Below, piece after piece: positions 48,401-62,248 of a stretch of 64,000 nucleotides of DNA (position 1 is its first letter; each line of letters starts with the position of its first letter). The translations under genes were made by a program, and so were the position numbers. The stretch is from Diplonema japonicum (Eukaryota; Euglenozoa; Diplonemea; Diplonemida; Diplonemidae): contig OZ025711.1 in the NCBI GenBank assembly GCA_964019335.1, forward strand, positions 248,001 through 312,000, in the 5' to 3' direction. Under the pieces are notes generated by a model that was not told where the DNA came from, did no database searches, and saw only the letters and a program-made list of their open reading frames with translations.

Positions 48401-51400
48401 ACTCCGAGCCGGACAGCCCGCCGCCCGACCCGCTCCCGCCGTACTGCTGCACCCCGCCGCTGAAGCCGCCAGACGCAGCCGCCGCATTCGATCCGAACGG
48501 CACAGACACCGTCGACTTCTGCAGCGACGGCATCGGGACCGCTGTCCCCGCGTCGATGCTCTCCAGCCCGGGGTTGATCGCCTTCGAGTCGTCGATGACG
48601 CCCCTCTTCTTCGACATGTCATCGGACTTCGTCTTCACCTCCGCAGCGGCGAGGGCCACCTCCTCCATGCAATCGGGTTCCGGGTACTTGCTCCCTGACT
48701 TCGTGCTGCAGGTCTTCCCGAAGGCGCACAGCCCGTGGCACCAGCACTCCTTCCACTGCTCCTTCACGTACTTGCACCCGTACTCATTATCCGCCCCGCC
48801 CGCATCCACGATCTTGTGCCCTTCCCTACTGAAGATCCCGATCGCGCTCCCGAAGGACTGCGCCGCCCCCTCGAAGTCCCCGTTCAGGAGCTTCTCACCG
48901 GCCTCCACGATCTTCCCGAGGACCGGAACCTTCTTCAGAGCCCCCACCACGTCCGCGATCACGTCCTCGATGCTGCTCAAGAAGGCGCCAACAGCGTTCT
49001 TGATGGCGCTCAGGGCGCCGTTGAAGACGTTCTGCACCCCCTGCCACAAGGCCTGCACCTTCCCCTCCACGAAGTTCCACGCAGCCGTCGCCGCCTGCGC
49101 CACCGCCTTGCACGCTGTGTTGATCCCGTCCACAATGGCCTGCCCCACGTCCCCCAGGGACACCGACACCGAGATGTCGAACTCCGAGTCCTCGAACTTC
49201 GAGGCGAGCGAGGCATGCCCGCTCACCGTCGTCTCCACGAGCGCCACGTCCAGGGTCACCGCGAAGTCGATGTCGTTCCCGTTCACCTCCACCTTCGCCG
49301 CGAGGTTCACGAACAGGACCTGAATATTGCACTGGAAGACGGCGTACGGGACCGGGGCGTTCGTGTCGTACATGAAGAGCACCTGCTTGATCTTCACCAC
49401 CTCCAGGAAGTTCATGTCCCGCAGCTCCATCCTGAAGAAGGTGAGGTCCCAGTTCCAGGTCACGTTCACGTGCGAGGACAGCGCCCCGCCGAACAGGTCG
49501 ATCCCCGCTGTGAAGGAGAAGACGTCCGCATTCAGGGTCACGTTCAGGTAGCCGTACGAGTTCAGCATCGGGATGTCGAAGGCTCCCCCGATGTCGATCA
49601 GGGCGCTCGGCGACGGCGCCACCTGCAGGTCCACCAAAAACTTCGCCCCGCCCACCGCCACCTTGTTCTCCAGACGGTTCCCGATCCGCATCTTGAACCC
49701 TCCGATGTTCAGGTCCACCGGGTCCATCCAGGCGCTGATGTAGAAGCGCGTCTTGCTCACCGCGAGGTCGATCGCGATCTCCCAGCCGAGGAAGTTCAGG
49801 CGCCCCTGCAGGGCGACCCCCGCAGGGATCACCACGTCCCCGCTCCTGAAGGCCAGCCTCTGCTCCTTGATAGGACTGAAGGAGAAGAATGCGAAGCACT
49901 CCAGGTCCAGCGTCGTCTCGTTCGCGTAGCCGTCCAGCTGCCCCGCGCACTTCGTCTTGTAGTTTTTGTCGTAGGGGTAGATCCCCGACTCCGAGAGCTT
50001 CCCGGGGATGGACACCGTGTCCAGGGCGGGGACGTACTCCGACACGAGGTCGATGACCCCGCCGATGGTGAGCTCCGACACCATCGCGATGAAGAAGTTG
50101 TCCTCGGGGAGGGTCGCGCTAATCCCGACATAGGTGCGCCCCTCGATAAAGGGCTGCGTGTTCGTTTTGCAGTTGCTCTCCTTCCCGAGACACACCGCCC
50201 CGCCCAAGGTGAACCCGGTGGGGAGCGGGGACTTCAGGTCCCACTCCGCCCCGAGCGTGACGTCCCCGATGTGGAGGAAGGGGAGCGCCAGGGCGCGGTA
50301 CCACCACCCGTCCATGGTGAGGGTCCCGCGCACAAGCTGCGCCGTCGGGCTCACCACCAGCGACAGGTCCCCGATGAGGTACAGGAAGTAGCGGTTCGCG
50401 TACGGCTCCGAGCAGCGCTCCACGCAGATCTTCAGCGGGATGTTCACCCCGAGGCTCTGCGTCGGGACCCCCCCGAACACGTGCTCGAACTGGATGTAGA
50501 TGCTCATCCCGAGGGTCCCCGCCGTGTTCACGACCGCGAAGTTGCTCTCCGACGTGTCCGGGTCCGTCCCCACACGCAGCTCCAGTACAGCTGACCCGGT
50601 GAACTGCAGCTCCGCACTTGCCGACACCCGGAAGCTCCCCGCGACGTCCGCGATCACCTCCAGGAAGTCTCCTTGCATCACATCCGGGAGCTTCGGCGAC
50701 CCAATCGCGTACAGCTTCACCCCCGTCGTCGTCGCCGCGAGGGCGAGCTTCGTGTCCTGGATCCCGAAGGACAGCACGGGCGACAGGATCGAGTCCAGGG
50801 CGTTCGCCACGTCCCTGTCGAAGTTGCTCGTCACCAAATAGGCAACGTTCGCCATCGTGATCTGGTCCACCCACACACCTGCCTCCACCCCGTTGCAGGT
50901 CGCAGGCTGCCCGATCCTCCCCACCCCTGAGATCGACGTCGTCGGGGTCGGGTTGCTGCACGCACCGAGGCAGAAGGGCATCGAGATCTCACCCTCTTGC
51001 ACAACCGGCTTCAAGAGCTTCAGGAAGTTGTTGAAGTCCGTCGTCGCGTCCAGGAGCTCCCTGGTGCTGCTGCCGCGGACGCTGGATGCCGGGGCGCTCG
51101 TGTCCGGGGCGTTGGTGTCCGGAGCGTTGGTGGCCGGGGGGTTCGTAGGGGGAGCGTTGGTTGGGGGTGCGTTGGTTGCAGGAGCGTCCGTGGGAGGGGC
51201 AGCGGAAGGCACAGCGGTAGGGGGCGGCCCAGGCGGGCTCTTGGTGTTCACGGGGCAGGTCGACGGGTCGTAGACCAAGCTTTCCCCCTTCACGATGGAG
51301 TCCGCCAGCGTTGCCGCCATCCCGAAGTTGAACCCGATCCCAGACCACTTGTTCCCCGCCGCGTCCGTGATGGTAGCCGCCTTCTGCTCCTTCCAACCAG

Positions 51401-52922
51401 TTATCAAGTCTTTCAGCGATGTCTGAACCAAACCCTTCAGCCCGTCGATGGCCCCGCTGATCTTTCCAATCACATCCGCGGTCGTAAGGTCCTTGGGGAT
51501 CTCCACCGATTTCACCGTCAGCCCGAAACCCCCGAACTTCACATCGCCCCACCAAGTGTCTCTGTCCACCTTCTCGAAACACCTCCAATGCGGGTGCGTC
51601 AACACGATCGTCACCCCCTCGATACCGGTCGCCGCCTGCACGATGTTCGGCATGTCCATCCCGACAGTGAAGGCGAAACCGCTGTAAGCCCCGGCGTTCG
51701 CGAACCAGTCCACCGAGAGCGCCACCTCGAACTGCGTGTGGGCGAACCACCCCTTCTTCTCCGTTGGCGCTGCCGCAAGCTCCTTCGCTTCCCTCCTCTT
51801 CCCCTGGAGCGACCTCCTGTTTTTGTTCGTCGTCTCGGGCACACACATCCCGCTCGTCCCGCAGACCTCGTCCAGCCCACAGTCGTTGTCGGATGCGCAT
51901 TCAGGCGCGCAGTTCCCGTTCAGGCACCTCTCGTCCAGCCCGCAGTCGTTGTCGGAGGTACACGGGTCACCGGTGGGGACCGGGGTAGGGACAGGTGTGG
52001 GAACAGGAGTAGGGACGGGAGTAGGAACAGGTGTTGGAACAGGTGTTGGAACAGGTGTTGGAACAGGTGTTGGAACAGGTGTTGGAACAGGTGTTGGAAC
52101 AGGTGTTGGAACAGGTGTTGGAACAGGTGTTGGAACAGGTGTTGGAACAGGGGTAGGAACAGGGGTGGGAACCGGTGTGGGGATAGGAGTTGGCACCACT
52201 GGTGCAGGGGTCCATTCCCAATTCACCCCGACACCCCACCCAAGACCAACTCCCCCGAAGAGGTGGCTGTACCAGTCGGCGCTCGGGGCAGTGTCCACCC
52301 CAGTGCTCGCCGCGATCCCTGCCGAGGGGGTGAACGAGAAGCTCCCCTTCCTCAAGCGCGTGTAGGAGACGCTGAAGCCAACTGTCACCGTGAAGAGCGG
52401 GCATTGAAACGCTGTCTGGTCGCAGTTCCTGCTGAGGACCGCACCACGGCGCCCGCTCCTCTGCAGGTGGTTCTCCCGCGCTTCGAGGATGAGGGCCTTC
52501 CTGCTGGCCGAGGCGACCGAAGCGTTGCACTGCCCTGCGAAGGCATTGACGTACGGCATCAGCGTGCTCCCGAGGTTCGAGAGCTCTTCCGTGTAGGACG
52601 TCATGTCGTTTCCTTCGAAGAAGGCGATCATCTCGTCCGCACCGGCCATCGCCGTATCCTTCAGGTTGTTCAGCTGCTCCAGGTTCTCCACCATCGCCTC
52701 CACCTCGTCCTTCACCCCGAGGGCCTCCACCAGCTGCTTCCCCGTGTTCGTGAGGGCATCCGCCACCCCCCCTCTGTAGGCGTCTACCGTGTCCGCCAGC
52801 GACGACGCCAACGAGAACACCGTCAGAGGCTCCGAGGTCGTCGTCGTAGTCGGTGCAGTGTCCTGCGCCCCCGCCAGAAGCACCGTTGCCCCTAGCGCCA
52901 ACAACGTGGCCAGCCTAACCAT
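45471..52922 (-). CDS. Giant secreted multidomain surface protein, array copy 2
   Basis: The product has 2,483 residues. It is identical in layout to copy 1, with one extra PTPV unit and Ala instead of Thr in the [11 protein letters not shown] segment between the two HYR-like modules. It has the same signal peptide, linker, helices, His-rich insertion and C-terminus. No frameshift or stop is present, so the copy appears functional. Its 3' end faces copy 1 across the 949-bp spacer. Confidence 0.9.
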   Translation of the reverse strand: MVRLATLLALGATVLLAGAQDTAPTTTTTSEPLTVFSLASSLADTVDAYRGGVADALTNTGKQLVEALGVKDEVEAMVENLEQLNNLKDTAMAGADEMIAFFEGNDMTSYTEELSNLGSTLMPYVNAFAGQCNASVASASRKALILEARENHLQRSGRRGAVLSRNCDQTAFQCPLFTVTVGFSVSYTRLRKGSFSFTPSAGIAASTGVDTAPSADWYSHLFGGVGLGWGVGVNWEWTPAPVVPTPIPTPVPTPVPTPVPTPVPTPVPTPVPTPVPTPVPTPVPTPVPTPVPTPVPTPVPTPVPTPVPTPVPTPVPTGDPCTSDNDCGLDERCLNGNCAPECASDNDCGLDEVCGTSGMCVPETTNKNRRSLQGKRREAKELAAAPTEKKGWFAHTQFEVALSVDWFANAGAYSGFAFTVGMDMPNIVQAATGIEGVTIVLTHPHWRCFEKVDRDTWWGDVKFGGFGLTVKSVEIPKDLTTADVIGKISGAIDGLKGLVQTSLKDLITGWKEQKAATITDAAGNKWSGIGFNFGMAATLADSIVKGESLVYDPSTCPVNTKSPPGPPPTAVPSAAPPTDAPATNAPPTNAPPTNPPATNAPDTNAPDTSAPASSVRGSSTRELLDATTDFNNFLKLLKPVVQEGEISMPFCLGACSNPTPTTSISGVGRIGQPATCNGVEAGVWVDQITMANVAYLVTSNFDRDVANALDSILSPVLSFGIQDTKLALAATTTGVKLYAIGSPKLPDVMQGDFLEVIADVAGSFRVSASAELQFTGSAVLELRVGTDPDTSESNFAVVNTAGTLGMSIYIQFEHVFGGVPTQSLGVNIPLKICVERCSEPYANRYFLYLIGDLSLVVSPTAQLVRGTLTMDGWWYRALALPFLHIGDVTLGAEWDLKSPLPTGFTLGGAVCLGKESNCKTNTQPFIEGRTYVGISATLPEDNFFIAMVSELTIGGVIDLVSEYVPALDTVSIPGKLSESGIYPYDKNYKTKCAGQLDGYANETTLDLECFAFFSFSPIKEQRLAFRSGDVVIPAGVALQGRLNFLGWEIAIDLAVSKTRFYISAWMDPVDLNIGGFKMRIGNRLENKVAVGGAKFLVDLQVAPSPSALIDIGGAFDIPMLNSYGYLNVTLNADVFSFTAGIDLFGGALSSHVNVTWNWDLTFFRMELRDMNFLEVVKIKQVLFMYDTNAPVPYAVFQCNIQVLFVNLAAKVEVNGNDIDFAVTLDVALVETTVSGHASLASKFEDSEFDISVSVSLGDVGQAIVDGINTACKAVAQAATAAWNFVEGKVQALWQGVQNVFNGALSAIKNAVGAFLSSIEDVIADVVGALKKVPVLGKIVEAGEKLLNGDFEGAAQSFGSAIGIFSREGHKIVDAGGADNEYGCKYVKEQWKECWCHGLCAFGKTCSTKSGSKYPEPDCMEEVALAAAEVKTKSDDMSKKRGVIDDSKAINPGLESIDAGTAVPMPSLQKSTVSVPFGSNAAAASGGFSGGVQQYGGSGSGGGLSGSESTVSLTDMPYDFSNQATYDASVENTKNRMVTAMKDKALEKQGGMGTDISSEANLEMRRTPVLEPATSYTFRCDQPINLDSLKPKVGDIDPACTSGAQVVMLRKSTLPTSQFPNRVCGTYFLEVVWQLQDSPSCGGRSNEVKQVITVEPAPPVFASVPADVTINTQQTLDPAVLGIAEGSSACKQEFDILSVDSEPKPVEGACGKWTIERKWTIVPYFSEAVCTGTFADSSSRIQTITIVDETAPVFTFTPEAAVVVPFFENFRAETNPIPLTEEQTHADFAGMNLVAEPTTTRSEDGPLVRQSAAAGDEGTCRVRGLAQHTRTWTTTDKCGNSRSFSQTVTVQHPPTTLMATQPWVEAERRFFAFSVGTSQLADACHAGKQVVGGVKSFKPLDDSATATNACTAADAWTEDGCRRILPDASVVYTEAVHSVKPRFVTFPEDATINTTHSLAPSSGLGTPTGEAYCGTPFSIDFKDAEPVLVSCGVWVIERTWKVQPHYADCGEGFDAAYPDSLTETRVQNITVEDLFPPQFIQTPAEDQFVHFLSDYGPSATGVPLVEDIATHPDMAALNLVSYPVKLEYADVAFDFHSDAQSCSEGLAAVTRRWTTRDHCETTATWEQVVRVQHPRSQGGIGEIGNATQFQAFSVGEVHLENTTVGEVGSVEDVVLKRSVANRVVAGSVEPLADHCDAPVPELRAGSATDNITDFSEALLSLPPLRTGAMKISCPDQNQSRCEVELLTPDTTTSVVVDNGNNMQLEGDGDLYNVFAVAGNEWLIPTPHPRRVHHHQPPNRNNGGDDSGSSSNDDDDEGEWVTDPKPTMTVRASGWVILNIEYGHLDHRLDTLRDTVFEGRSLGAPFTVYNMKQVCESHDDRQRERECKYIHHWWGWHHNHHHHHHEDNDHNDWHWSSYWKGHHDTNMLMKNVTLHGTLVTQDEGVRLEIEKSRIYGQVISAGRKLHVEDTRFHCKSLFPPNAPCQ
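51975..52194 (-). repeat. 12-bp minisatellite encoding PTPV, copy 2
   Basis: Ten perfect GGTGTTGGAACA units are present against nine in copies 1 and 3, with the same variant units at both edges as copy 1. Confidence 0.95.
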
Positions 52923-52932
52923 TTCCTTTTTG

Positions 52933-52963
<31 letters not shown>

Positions 52964-53871
52964 CTTTGAAACCTGTGTATTGATAGAGATGCAAAGCCCA
53001 TGTAGACACAAACGAAATGAAAAAAGAAGAAAGAAATACCCCTATGGTGATGGGGTGTCAGCGGTGTAACCAGAAGATGTGTTTTCCGGTAAGAACGAAA
53101 GTATAAAAAAATATTTAAAAAAAATAAAAATGATTCAAAAAAAAAAAAAAAAAAAAAAAGAAAAAAAGGATTGCAACCAACAAATGCTGCACTCTGCTAT
53201 TTCGGGGGGTAACAAAAAAAAAAAAAGTGGGAACGGTCTTTTCTACTAAAAAAGGAAAAAGATAAGGGGGGGGAGAAGGAAGGGGGGAAATATGTGTGAG
53301 CGGGATAAGTTATATATATCTACCGCTCAACCCATATGCCCTCTTCTTTTTTTTCCCCCTCCCCTTTTCTTGTTCGGTTAAGATCGCACCCAGGTCTACT
53401 TTTGTTTTCTTTTTTTTTTAAATTCTTGTTCCCCATCCAGCAGAGGCTTCATCGGTACATCGTCTACATAAAGAAAAAAATATTCTTTTTTTTTTTAAAA
53501 AAAAAATATAAAATAGAAGAAACAACAAGAGAGGAAGGAAAATAAGAAGGTCAAGGGGGGAAGAAGAAAAGAGGAATATAATATATAAGAGTTAAAGGAG
53601 GGTCTTTGTGAGACGCCCCAAGAAACAAATTAAGAAGGTGCCTTTTGTTGGGTTACTTACGACCCTTTTGTGGCGTGAAGGAAAAGGAAAGAAAAAAGAA
53701 GAAGAAGAGAAGGGGAAACATCGAGAAGAGAGAGAGAGAGAGAGAAAGAGAAAGAGGGAAAGAGAAAGAGTTTTTTTTTTTCTTTTTTCTTTCATTCATT
53801 CTTTCCCTCTTTTTTCTTTTTTTCTTTTTTTTCTTTTTCTGTTTTTGGTTTACAGAACTTCCTCAATATGA
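52923..53871. other. Array spacer 2 (949 bp)
   Basis: The length and features match the first array spacer, including the homopolymer tracts, the CT tract and the acceptor AG at 52973. No gene is seen. Confidence 0.7.
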
Positions 53872-56800
53872 TCACTGGCACGGGGCGTTGGGAGGGAAGA
53901 GGCTCTTGCAGTGGAAGCGAGTGTCCTCGACATGCAACTTGCGCCCTGCAGAGATGACCTGCCCGTAGATGCGCGACTTCTCGATCTCGAGCCTGACGCC
54001 CTCATCCTGCGTCACAAGGGTCCCGTGCAGGGTCACGTTCTTCATAAGCATGTTGGTGTCGTGGTGGCCCTTCCAGTAGGAGCTCCAGTGCCAGTCGTTG
54101 TGGTCGTTGTCCTCGTGGTGGTGGTGGTGGTGGTTGTGGTGCCAACCCCACCAGTGGTGGATGTACTTGCACTCCCTCTCCCTCTGTCGGTCGTCGTGGC
54201 TCTCGCAAACCTGCTTCATGTTGTAGACAGTGAAGGGTGCTCCGAGGGACCTCCCCTCGAACACGGTGTCCCTCAGGGTGTCCAGCCTGTGGTCCAGATG
54301 CCCGTACTCGATGTTCAGGATGACCCAACCAGAGGCCCTCACAGTCATCGTGGGCTTCGGGTCCGTGACCCACTCGCCCTCGTCGTCGTCGTCGTTGCTG
54401 CTGCTGCCGCTGTCGTCGCCACCGTTGTTCCTGTTGGGCGGCTGGTGGTGGTGGACGCGCCTTGGGTGCGGCGTGGGGATGAGCCATTCGTTCCCGGCGA
54501 CCGCGAAAACGTTGTACAGGTCGCCGTCCCCCTCCAGCTGCATGTTGTTCCCGTTGTCGACAACGACGCTCGTCGTGGTGTCCGGCGTCAGCAACTCCAC
54601 CTCGCAGCGGGACTGGTTCTGGTCGGGGCAGCTGATCTTCATGGCACCCGTGCGGAGGGGCGGAAGGCTCAGGAGCGCCTCAGAGAAATCGGTGATGTTG
54701 TCGGTGGCGCTTCCTGCCCTGAGCTCCGGGACAGGTGCGTCGCAGTGGTCCGCAAGCGGCTCAACGCTGCCAGCGACAACCCTGTTCGCGACACTCCTCT
54801 TCAAGACGACGTCCTCGACGGAGCCGACCTCCCCGACGGTCGTGTTCTCCAGGTGCACCTCCCCGACGGAGAAGGCCTGGAACTGCGTCGCGTTCCCGAT
54901 CTCTCCGATCCCGCCCTGCGAGCGGGGGTGCTGCACGCGCACCACCTGCTCCCAGGTCGCCGTCGTCTCGCAGTGGTCCCGCGTGGTCCACCTCCTCGTC
55001 ACAGCGGCGAGCCCCTCGCTGCAGCTCTGTGCGTCGCTGTGGAAGTCGAAGGCAACGTCCGCGTACTCCAGCTTCACCGGGTAGGACACGAGGTTCAGGG
55101 CCGCCATGTCCGGGTGGGTCGCGATGTCCTCCACGAGGGGCACCCCTGTCGCAGAGGGCCCGTAGTCAGACAAGAAGTGCACGAACTGGTCCTCCGCGGG
55201 GGTTTGGATGAACTGCGGGGGGAACAGGTCCTCGACTGTGATGTTTTGCACCCGCGTCTCCGTAAGGGAGTCCGGGTAGGCGGCGTCGAAGCCCTCGCCG
55301 CAATCCGCGTAGTGCGGCTGCACCTTCCATGTCCTCTCGATCACCCACACCCCGCACGACACGAGCACGGGCTCTGCGTCCTTGAAATCGATGCTGAAGG
55401 GCGTCCCGCAGTAGGCCTCCCCGGTCGGTGTCCCCAGCCCGCTCGAGGGCGCGAGGGAGTGCGTGGTGTTGATCGTCGCGTCCTCCGGGAAGGTCACGAA
55501 CCGCGGCTTCACCGAGTGCACCGCCTCCGTGTAAACCACCGACGCGTCCGGCAGGATCCTCCTGCACCCGTCCTCCGTCCACGCATCCGCGGCGGTGCAC
55601 GCATTCGTCGCCGTCGCCGAGTCGTCCAGCGGCTTGAAAGACTTCACGCCCCCGACCACCTGCTTCCCTGCGTGGCACGCATCCGCAAGCTGGCTTGTCC
55701 CGACAGAGAACGCGAAGAAGCGCCTCTCTGCCTCCACCCACGGCTGCGTCGCCATCAGCGTCGTCGGCGGGTGCTGCACGGTCACCGTCTGCGAGAAGCT
55801 CCTGCTGTTCCCACACTTGTCGGTCGTGGTCCAGGTCCTCGTGTGCTGCGCAAGACCGCGCACCCTGCACGTCCCCTCGTCACCCGCCGCCGCCGACTGC
55901 CTCACAAGGGGCCCGTCCTCGGACCTCGTCGTCGTCGGCTCCGCCACCAGGTTCATCCCCGCGAAGTCGGCGTGCGTCTGCTCCTCCGTCAGGGGGATCG
56001 GGTTCGTCTCTGCCCGGAAGTTCTCGAAGAAGGGGACAACAACCGCCGCCTCGGGGGTGAAGGTGAAGACAGGCGCCGTCTCGTCCACGATCGTGATGGT
56101 CTGGATCCTGCTGCTGCTGTCTGCGAAGGTTCCCGTGCACACCGCCTCGGAGAAGTATGGCACGATCGTCCACTTCCTCTCGATGGTCCACTTCCCGCAC
56201 GCCCCCTCCACAGGCTTCGGCTCGCTGTCCACCGAGAGGATGTCGAACTCCTGCTTGCAAGCGGACGACCCTTCCGCGATCCCCAGCACCGCCGGGTCCA
56301 GGGTCTGTTGCGTGTTGATGGTGACGTCCGCCGGGACCGACGCGAACACGGGGGGTGCAGGTTCCACCGTGATGACCTGCTTCACCTCGTTGGAGCGGCC
56401 CCCGCACGAGGGGCTGTCCTGTAGCTGCCACACCACCTCCAGGAAGTAGGTCCCGCAGACCCTGTTCGGGAACTGCGACGTCGGGAGCGTCGACTTCCTC
56501 AGCATCACAACCTGCGCGCCCGAGGTGCACGCGGGGTCGATGTCCCCCACCTTCGGCTTCAGGCTGTCCAGGTTGATCGGTTGGTCGCAGCGGAACGTGT
56601 ACGAGGTCGCGGGTTCCAGGACAGGGGTGCGGCGCATCTCCAGGTTCGCCTCGCTGCTGATGTCGGTCCCCATCCCGCCCTGCTTCTCCAGCGCCTTGTC
56701 CTTCATCGCCGTCACCATCCTGTTCTTCGTGTTCTCCACGCTTGCGTCGTAGGTCGCCTGGTTGCTGAAGTCGTAAGGCATGTCCGTGAGCGACACCGTC

Positions 56801-59800
56801 GACTCCGAGCCGGACAGCCCGCCGCCCGACCCGCTCCCGCCGTACTGCTGCACCCCGCCGCTGAAGCCGCCAGACGCAGCCGCCGCATTCGATCCGAACG
56901 GCACAGACACCGTCGACTTCTGCAGCGACGGCATCGGGACCGCTGTCCCCGCGTCGATGCTCTCCAGCCCGGGGTTGATCGCCTTCGAGTCGTCGATGAC
57001 GCCCCTCTTCTTCGACATGTCATCGGACTTCGTCTTCACCTCCGCAGCGGCGAGGGCCACCTCCTCCATGCAATCGGGTTCCGGGTACTTGCTCCCTGAC
57101 TTCGTGCTGCAGGTCTTCCCGAAGGCGCACAGCCCGTGGCACCAGCACTCCTTCCACTGCTCCTTCACGTACTTGCACCCGTACTCATTATCCGCCCCGC
57201 CCGCATCCACGATCTTGTGCCCTTCCCTACTGAAGATCCCGATCGCGCTCCCGAAGGACTGCGCCGCCCCCTCGAAGTCCCCGTTCAGGAGCTTCTCACC
57301 GGCCTCCACGATCTTCCCGAGGACCGGAACCTTCTTCAGAGCCCCCACCACGTCCGCGATCACGTCCTCGATGCTGCTCAAGAAGGCGCCAACAGCGTTC
57401 TTGATGGCGCTCAGGGCGCCGTTGAAGACGTTCTGCACCCCCTGCCACAAGGCCTGCACCTTCCCCTCCACGAAGTTCCACGCAGCCGTCGCCGCCTGCG
57501 CCACCGCCTTGCACGCTGTGTTGATCCCGTCCACAATGGCCTGCCCCACGTCCCCCAGGGACACCGACACCGAGATGTCGAACTCCGAGTCCTCGAACTT
57601 CGAGGCGAGCGAGGCATGCCCGCTCACCGTCGTCTCCACGAGCGCCACGTCCAGGGTCACCGCGAAGTCGATGTCGTTCCCGTTCACCTCCACCTTCGCC
57701 GCGAGGTTCACGAACAGGACCTGAATATTGCACTGGAAGACGGCGTACGGGACCGGGGCGTTCGTGTCGTACATGAAGAGCACCTGCTTGATCTTCACCA
57801 CCTCCAGGAAGTTCATGTCCCGCAGCTCCATCCTGAAGAAGGTGAGGTCCCAGTTCCAGGTCACGTTCACGTGCGAGGACAGCGCCCCGCCGAACAGGTC
57901 GATCCCCGCTGTGAAGGAGAAGACGTCCGCATTCAGGGTCACGTTCAGGTAGCCGTACGAGTTCAGCATCGGGATGTCGAAGGCTCCCCCGATGTCGATC
58001 AGGGCGCTCGGCGACGGCGCCACCTGCAGGTCCACCAAAAACTTCGCCCCGCCCACCGCCACCTTGTTCTCCAGACGGTTCCCGATCCGCATCTTGAACC
58101 CTCCGATGTTCAGGTCCACCGGGTCCATCCAGGCGCTGATGTAGAAGCGCGTCTTGCTCACCGCGAGGTCGATCGCGATCTCCCAGCCGAGGAAGTTCAG
58201 GCGCCCCTGCAGGGCGACCCCCGCAGGGATCACCACGTCCCCGCTCCTGAAGGCCAGCCTCTGCTCCTTGATAGGACTGAAGGAGAAGAATGCGAAGCAC
58301 TCCAGGTCCAGCGTCGTCTCGTTCGCGTAGCCGTCCAGCTGCCCCGCGCACTTCGTCTTGTAGTTTTTGTCGTAGGGGTAGATCCCCGACTCCGAGAGCT
58401 TCCCGGGGATGGACACCGTGTCCAGGGCGGGGACGTACTCCGACACGAGGTCGATGACCCCGCCGATGGTGAGCTCCGACACCATCGCGATGAAGAAGTT
58501 GTCCTCGGGGAGGGTCGCGCTAATCCCGACATAGGTGCGCCCCTCGATAAAGGGCTGCGTGTTCGTTTTGCAGTTGCTCTCCTTCCCGAGACACACCGCC
58601 CCGCCCAAGGTGAACCCGGTGGGGAGCGGGGACTTCAGGTCCCACTCCGCCCCGAGCGTGACGTCCCCGATGTGGAGGAAGGGGAGCGCCAGGGCGCGGT
58701 ACCACCACCCGTCCATGGTGAGGGTCCCGCGCACAAGCTGCGCCGTCGGGCTCACCACCAGCGACAGGTCCCCGATGAGGTACAGGAAGTAGCGGTTCGC
58801 GTACGGCTCCGAGCAGCGCTCCACGCAGATCTTCAGCGGGATGTTCACCCCGAGGCTCTGCGTCGGGACCCCCCCGAACACGTGCTCGAACTGGATGTAG
58901 ATGCTCATCCCGAGGGTCCCCGCCGTGTTCACGACCGCGAAGTTGCTCTCCGACGTGTCCGGGTCCGTCCCCACACGCAGCTCCAGTACAGCTGACCCGG
59001 TGAACTGCAGCTCCGCACTTGCCGACACCCGGAAGCTCCCCGCGACGTCCGCGATCACCTCCAGGAAGTCTCCTTGCATCACATCCGGGAGCTTCGGCGA
59101 CCCAATCGCGTACAGCTTCACCCCCGTCGTCGTCGCCGCGAGGGCGAGCTTCGTGTCCTGGATCCCGAAGGACAGCACGGGCGACAGGATCGAGTCCAGG
59201 GCGTTCGCCACGTCCCTGTCGAAGTTGCTCGTCACCAAATAGGCAACGTTCGCCATCGTGATCTGGTCCACCCACACACCTGCCTCCACCCCGTTGCAGG
59301 TCGCAGGCTGCCCGATCCTCCCCACCCCTGAGATCGACGTCGTCGGGGTCGGGTTGCTGCACGCACCGAGGCAGAAGGGCATCGAGATCTCACCCTCTTG
59401 CACAACCGGCTTCAAGAGCTTCAGGAAGTTGTTGAAGTCCGTCGTCGCGTCCAGGAGCTCCCTGGTGCTGCTGCCGCGGACGCTGGATGCCGGGGCGCTC
59501 GTGTCCGGGGCGTTGGTGTCCGGAGCGTTGGTGGCCGGGGGGTTCGTAGGGGGAGCGTTGGTTGGGGGTGCGTTGGTTGCAGGAGCGTCCGTGGGAGGGG
59601 CAGCGGAAGGCACAGCGGTAGGGGGCGGCCCAGGCGGGCTCTTGGTGTTCACGGGGCAGGTCGACGGGTCGTAGACCAAGCTTTCCCCCTTCACGATGGA
59701 GTCCGCCAGCGTTGCCGCCATCCCGAAGTTGAACCCGATCCCAGACCACTTGTTCCCCGCCGCGTCCGTGATGGTAGCCGCCTTCTGCTCCTTCCAACCA

Positions 59801-61299
59801 GTTATCAAGTCTTTCAGCGATGTCTGAACCAAACCCTTCAGCCCGTCGATGGCCCCGCTGATCTTTCCAATCACATCCGCGGTCGTAAGGTCCTTGGGGA
59901 TCTCCACCGATTTCACCGTCAGCCCGAAACCCCCGAACTTCACATCGCCCCACCAAGTGTCTCTGTCCACCTTCTCGAAACACCTCCAATGCGGGTGCGT
60001 CAACACGATCGTCACCCCCTCGATACCGGTCGCCGCCTGCACGATGTTCGGCATGTCCATCCCGACAGTGAAGGCGAAACCGCTGTAAGCCCCGGCGTTC
60101 GCGAACCAGTCCACCGAGAGCGCCACCTCGAACTGCGTGTGGGCGAACCACCCCTTCTTCTCCGTTGGCGCTGCCGCAAGCTCCTTCGCTTCCCTCCTCT
60201 TCCCCTGGAGCGACCTCCTGTTTTTGTTCGTCGTCTCGGGCACACACATCCCGCTCGTCCCGCAGACCTCGTCCAGCCCACAGTCGTTGTCGGATGCGCA
60301 TTCAGGCGCGCAGTTCCCGTTCAGGCACCTCTCGTCCAGCCCGCAGTCGTTGTCGGAGGTACACGGGTCACCGGTGGGGACCGGGGTAGGGACAGGTGTG
60401 GGAACAGGAGTAGGGACGGGAGTAGGAACAGGTGTTGGAACAGGTGTTGGAACAGGTGTTGGAACAGGTGTTGGAACAGGTGTTGGAACAGGTGTTGGAA
60501 CAGGTGTTGGAACAGGTGTTGGAACAGGTGTTGGAACAGGGGTGGGAACCGGTGTGGGGATAGGAGTTGGCACCACTGGTGCAGGGGTCCATTCCCAATT
60601 CACCCCGACACCCCACCCAAGACCAACTCCCCCGAAGAGGTGGCTGTACCAGTCGGCGCTCGGGGCAGTGTCCACCCCAGTGCTCGCCGCGATCCCTGCC
60701 GAGGGGGTGAACGAGAAGCTCCCCTTCCTCAAGCGCGTGTAGGAGACGCTGAAGCCAACTGTCACCGTGAAGAGCGGGCATTGAAACGCTGTCTGGTCGC
60801 AGTTCCTGCTGAGGACCGCACCACGGCGCCCGCTCCTCTGCAGGTGGTTCTCCCGCGCTTCGAGGATGAGGGCCTTCCTGCTGGCCGAGGCGACCGAAGC
60901 GTTGCACTGCCCTGCGAAGGCATTGACGTACGGCATCAGCGTGCTCCCGAGGTTCGAGAGCTCTTCCGTGTAGGACGTCATGTCGTTTCCTTCGAAGAAG
61001 GCGATCATCTCGTCCGCACCGGCCATCGCCGTATCCTTCAGGTTGTTCAGCTGCTCCAGGTTCTCCACCATCGCCTCCACCTCGTCCTTCACCCCGAGGG
61101 CCTCCACCAGCTGCTTCCCCGTGTTCGTGAGGGCATCCGCCACCCCCCCTCTGTAGGCGTCTACCGTGTCCGCCAGCGACGACGCCAACGAGAACACCGT
61201 CAGAGGCTCCGAGGTCGTCGTCGTAGTCGGTGCAGTGTCCTGCGCCCCCGCCAGAAGCACCGTTGCCCCTAGCGCCAACAACGTGGCCAGCCTAACCAT
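53872..61299 (-). CDS. Giant secreted multidomain surface protein, array copy 3
   Basis: The product has 2,475 residues, the shortest of the three complete copies. It lacks one variant repeat unit (the GGGGTAGGAACA-type unit) that copies 1 and 2 retain, so it lost a different unit from the one gained by copy 2. It carries the Ala variant like copy 2. The frame is intact from signal peptide to the NAPCQ terminus. Confidence 0.9.
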   Translation of the reverse strand: MVRLATLLALGATVLLAGAQDTAPTTTTTSEPLTVFSLASSLADTVDAYRGGVADALTNTGKQLVEALGVKDEVEAMVENLEQLNNLKDTAMAGADEMIAFFEGNDMTSYTEELSNLGSTLMPYVNAFAGQCNASVASASRKALILEARENHLQRSGRRGAVLSRNCDQTAFQCPLFTVTVGFSVSYTRLRKGSFSFTPSAGIAASTGVDTAPSADWYSHLFGGVGLGWGVGVNWEWTPAPVVPTPIPTPVPTPVPTPVPTPVPTPVPTPVPTPVPTPVPTPVPTPVPTPVPTPVPTPVPTPVPTPVPTGDPCTSDNDCGLDERCLNGNCAPECASDNDCGLDEVCGTSGMCVPETTNKNRRSLQGKRREAKELAAAPTEKKGWFAHTQFEVALSVDWFANAGAYSGFAFTVGMDMPNIVQAATGIEGVTIVLTHPHWRCFEKVDRDTWWGDVKFGGFGLTVKSVEIPKDLTTADVIGKISGAIDGLKGLVQTSLKDLITGWKEQKAATITDAAGNKWSGIGFNFGMAATLADSIVKGESLVYDPSTCPVNTKSPPGPPPTAVPSAAPPTDAPATNAPPTNAPPTNPPATNAPDTNAPDTSAPASSVRGSSTRELLDATTDFNNFLKLLKPVVQEGEISMPFCLGACSNPTPTTSISGVGRIGQPATCNGVEAGVWVDQITMANVAYLVTSNFDRDVANALDSILSPVLSFGIQDTKLALAATTTGVKLYAIGSPKLPDVMQGDFLEVIADVAGSFRVSASAELQFTGSAVLELRVGTDPDTSESNFAVVNTAGTLGMSIYIQFEHVFGGVPTQSLGVNIPLKICVERCSEPYANRYFLYLIGDLSLVVSPTAQLVRGTLTMDGWWYRALALPFLHIGDVTLGAEWDLKSPLPTGFTLGGAVCLGKESNCKTNTQPFIEGRTYVGISATLPEDNFFIAMVSELTIGGVIDLVSEYVPALDTVSIPGKLSESGIYPYDKNYKTKCAGQLDGYANETTLDLECFAFFSFSPIKEQRLAFRSGDVVIPAGVALQGRLNFLGWEIAIDLAVSKTRFYISAWMDPVDLNIGGFKMRIGNRLENKVAVGGAKFLVDLQVAPSPSALIDIGGAFDIPMLNSYGYLNVTLNADVFSFTAGIDLFGGALSSHVNVTWNWDLTFFRMELRDMNFLEVVKIKQVLFMYDTNAPVPYAVFQCNIQVLFVNLAAKVEVNGNDIDFAVTLDVALVETTVSGHASLASKFEDSEFDISVSVSLGDVGQAIVDGINTACKAVAQAATAAWNFVEGKVQALWQGVQNVFNGALSAIKNAVGAFLSSIEDVIADVVGALKKVPVLGKIVEAGEKLLNGDFEGAAQSFGSAIGIFSREGHKIVDAGGADNEYGCKYVKEQWKECWCHGLCAFGKTCSTKSGSKYPEPDCMEEVALAAAEVKTKSDDMSKKRGVIDDSKAINPGLESIDAGTAVPMPSLQKSTVSVPFGSNAAAASGGFSGGVQQYGGSGSGGGLSGSESTVSLTDMPYDFSNQATYDASVENTKNRMVTAMKDKALEKQGGMGTDISSEANLEMRRTPVLEPATSYTFRCDQPINLDSLKPKVGDIDPACTSGAQVVMLRKSTLPTSQFPNRVCGTYFLEVVWQLQDSPSCGGRSNEVKQVITVEPAPPVFASVPADVTINTQQTLDPAVLGIAEGSSACKQEFDILSVDSEPKPVEGACGKWTIERKWTIVPYFSEAVCTGTFADSSSRIQTITIVDETAPVFTFTPEAAVVVPFFENFRAETNPIPLTEEQTHADFAGMNLVAEPTTTRSEDGPLVRQSAAAGDEGTCRVRGLAQHTRTWTTTDKCGNSRSFSQTVTVQHPPTTLMATQPWVEAERRFFAFSVGTSQLADACHAGKQVVGGVKSFKPLDDSATATNACTAADAWTEDGCRRILPDASVVYTEAVHSVKPRFVTFPEDATINTTHSLAPSSGLGTPTGEAYCGTPFSIDFKDAEPVLVSCGVWVIERTWKVQPHYADCGEGFDAAYPDSLTETRVQNITVEDLFPPQFIQTPAEDQFVHFLSDYGPSATGVPLVEDIATHPDMAALNLVSYPVKLEYADVAFDFHSDAQSCSEGLAAVTRRWTTRDHCETTATWEQVVRVQHPRSQGGIGEIGNATQFQAFSVGEVHLENTTVGEVGSVEDVVLKRSVANRVVAGSVEPLADHCDAPVPELRAGSATDNITDFSEALLSLPPLRTGAMKISCPDQNQSRCEVELLTPDTTTSVVVDNGNNMQLEGDGDLYNVFAVAGNEWLIPTPHPRRVHHHQPPNRNNGGDDSGSSSNDDDDEGEWVTDPKPTMTVRASGWVILNIEYGHLDHRLDTLRDTVFEGRSLGAPFTVYNMKQVCESHDDRQRERECKYIHHWWGWHHNHHHHHHEDNDHNDWHWSSYWKGHHDTNMLMKNVTLHGTLVTQDEGVRLEIEKSRIYGQVISAGRKLHVEDTRFHCKSLFPPNAPCQ
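60376..60571 (-). repeat. 12-bp minisatellite encoding PTPV, copy 3
   Basis: Nine perfect units are present, with one edge variant unit fewer than in the other copies. Confidence 0.95.
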
Positions 61300-61309
61300 T
61301 TCCTTTTTG

Positions 61310-61340
<31 letters not shown>

Positions 61341-62248
61341 CTTTGAAACCTGTGTATTGATAGAGATGCAAAGCCCATGTAGACACAAACGAAATGAAAA
61401 AAGAAGAAAGAAATACCCCTATGGTGATGGGGTGTCAGCGGTGTAACCAGAAGATGTGTTTTCCGGTAAGAACGAAAGTATAAAAAAATATTTAAAAAAA
61501 ATAAAAATGATTCAAAAAAAAAAAAAAAAAAAAAAAGAAAAAAAGGATTGCAACCAACAAATGCTGCACTCTGCTATTTCGGGGGGTAACAAAAAAAAAA
61601 AAAGTGGGAACGGTCTTTTCTACTAAAAAAGGAAAAAGATAAGGGGGGGGAGAAGGAAGGGGGGAAATATGTGTGAGCGGGATAAGTTATATATATCTAC
61701 CGCTCAACCCATATGCCCTCTTCTTTTTTTTCCCCCTCCCCTTTTCTTGTTCGGTTAAGATCGCACCCAGGTCTACTTTTGTTTTCTTTTTTTTTTAAAT
61801 TCTTGTTCCCCATCCAGCAGAGGCTTCATCGGTACATCGTCTACATAAAGAAAAAAATATTCTTTTTTTTTTTAAAAAAAAAATATAAAATAGAAGAAAC
61901 AACAAGAGAGGAAGGAAAATAAGAAGGTCAAGGGGGGAAGAAGAAAAGAGGAATATAATATATAAGAGTTAAAGGAGGGTCTTTGTGAGACGCCCCAAGA
62001 AACAAATTAAGAAGGTGCCTTTTGTTGGGTTACTTACGACCCTTTTGTGGCGTGAAGGAAAAGGAAAGAAAAAAGAAGAAGAAGAGAAGGGGAAACATCG
62101 AGAAGAGAGAGAGAGAGAGAGAAAGAGAAAGAGGGAAAGAGAAAGAGTTTTTTTTTTTCTTTTTTCTTTCATTCATTCTTTCCCTCTTTTTTCTTTTTTT
62201 CTTTTTTTTCTTTTTCTGTTTTTGGTTTACAGAACTTCCTCAATATGA
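61300..62248. other. Array spacer 3 (949 bp)
   Basis: It has the same length and layout as the other two spacers, with its acceptor AG at 61350. No gene is seen. Confidence 0.7.
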
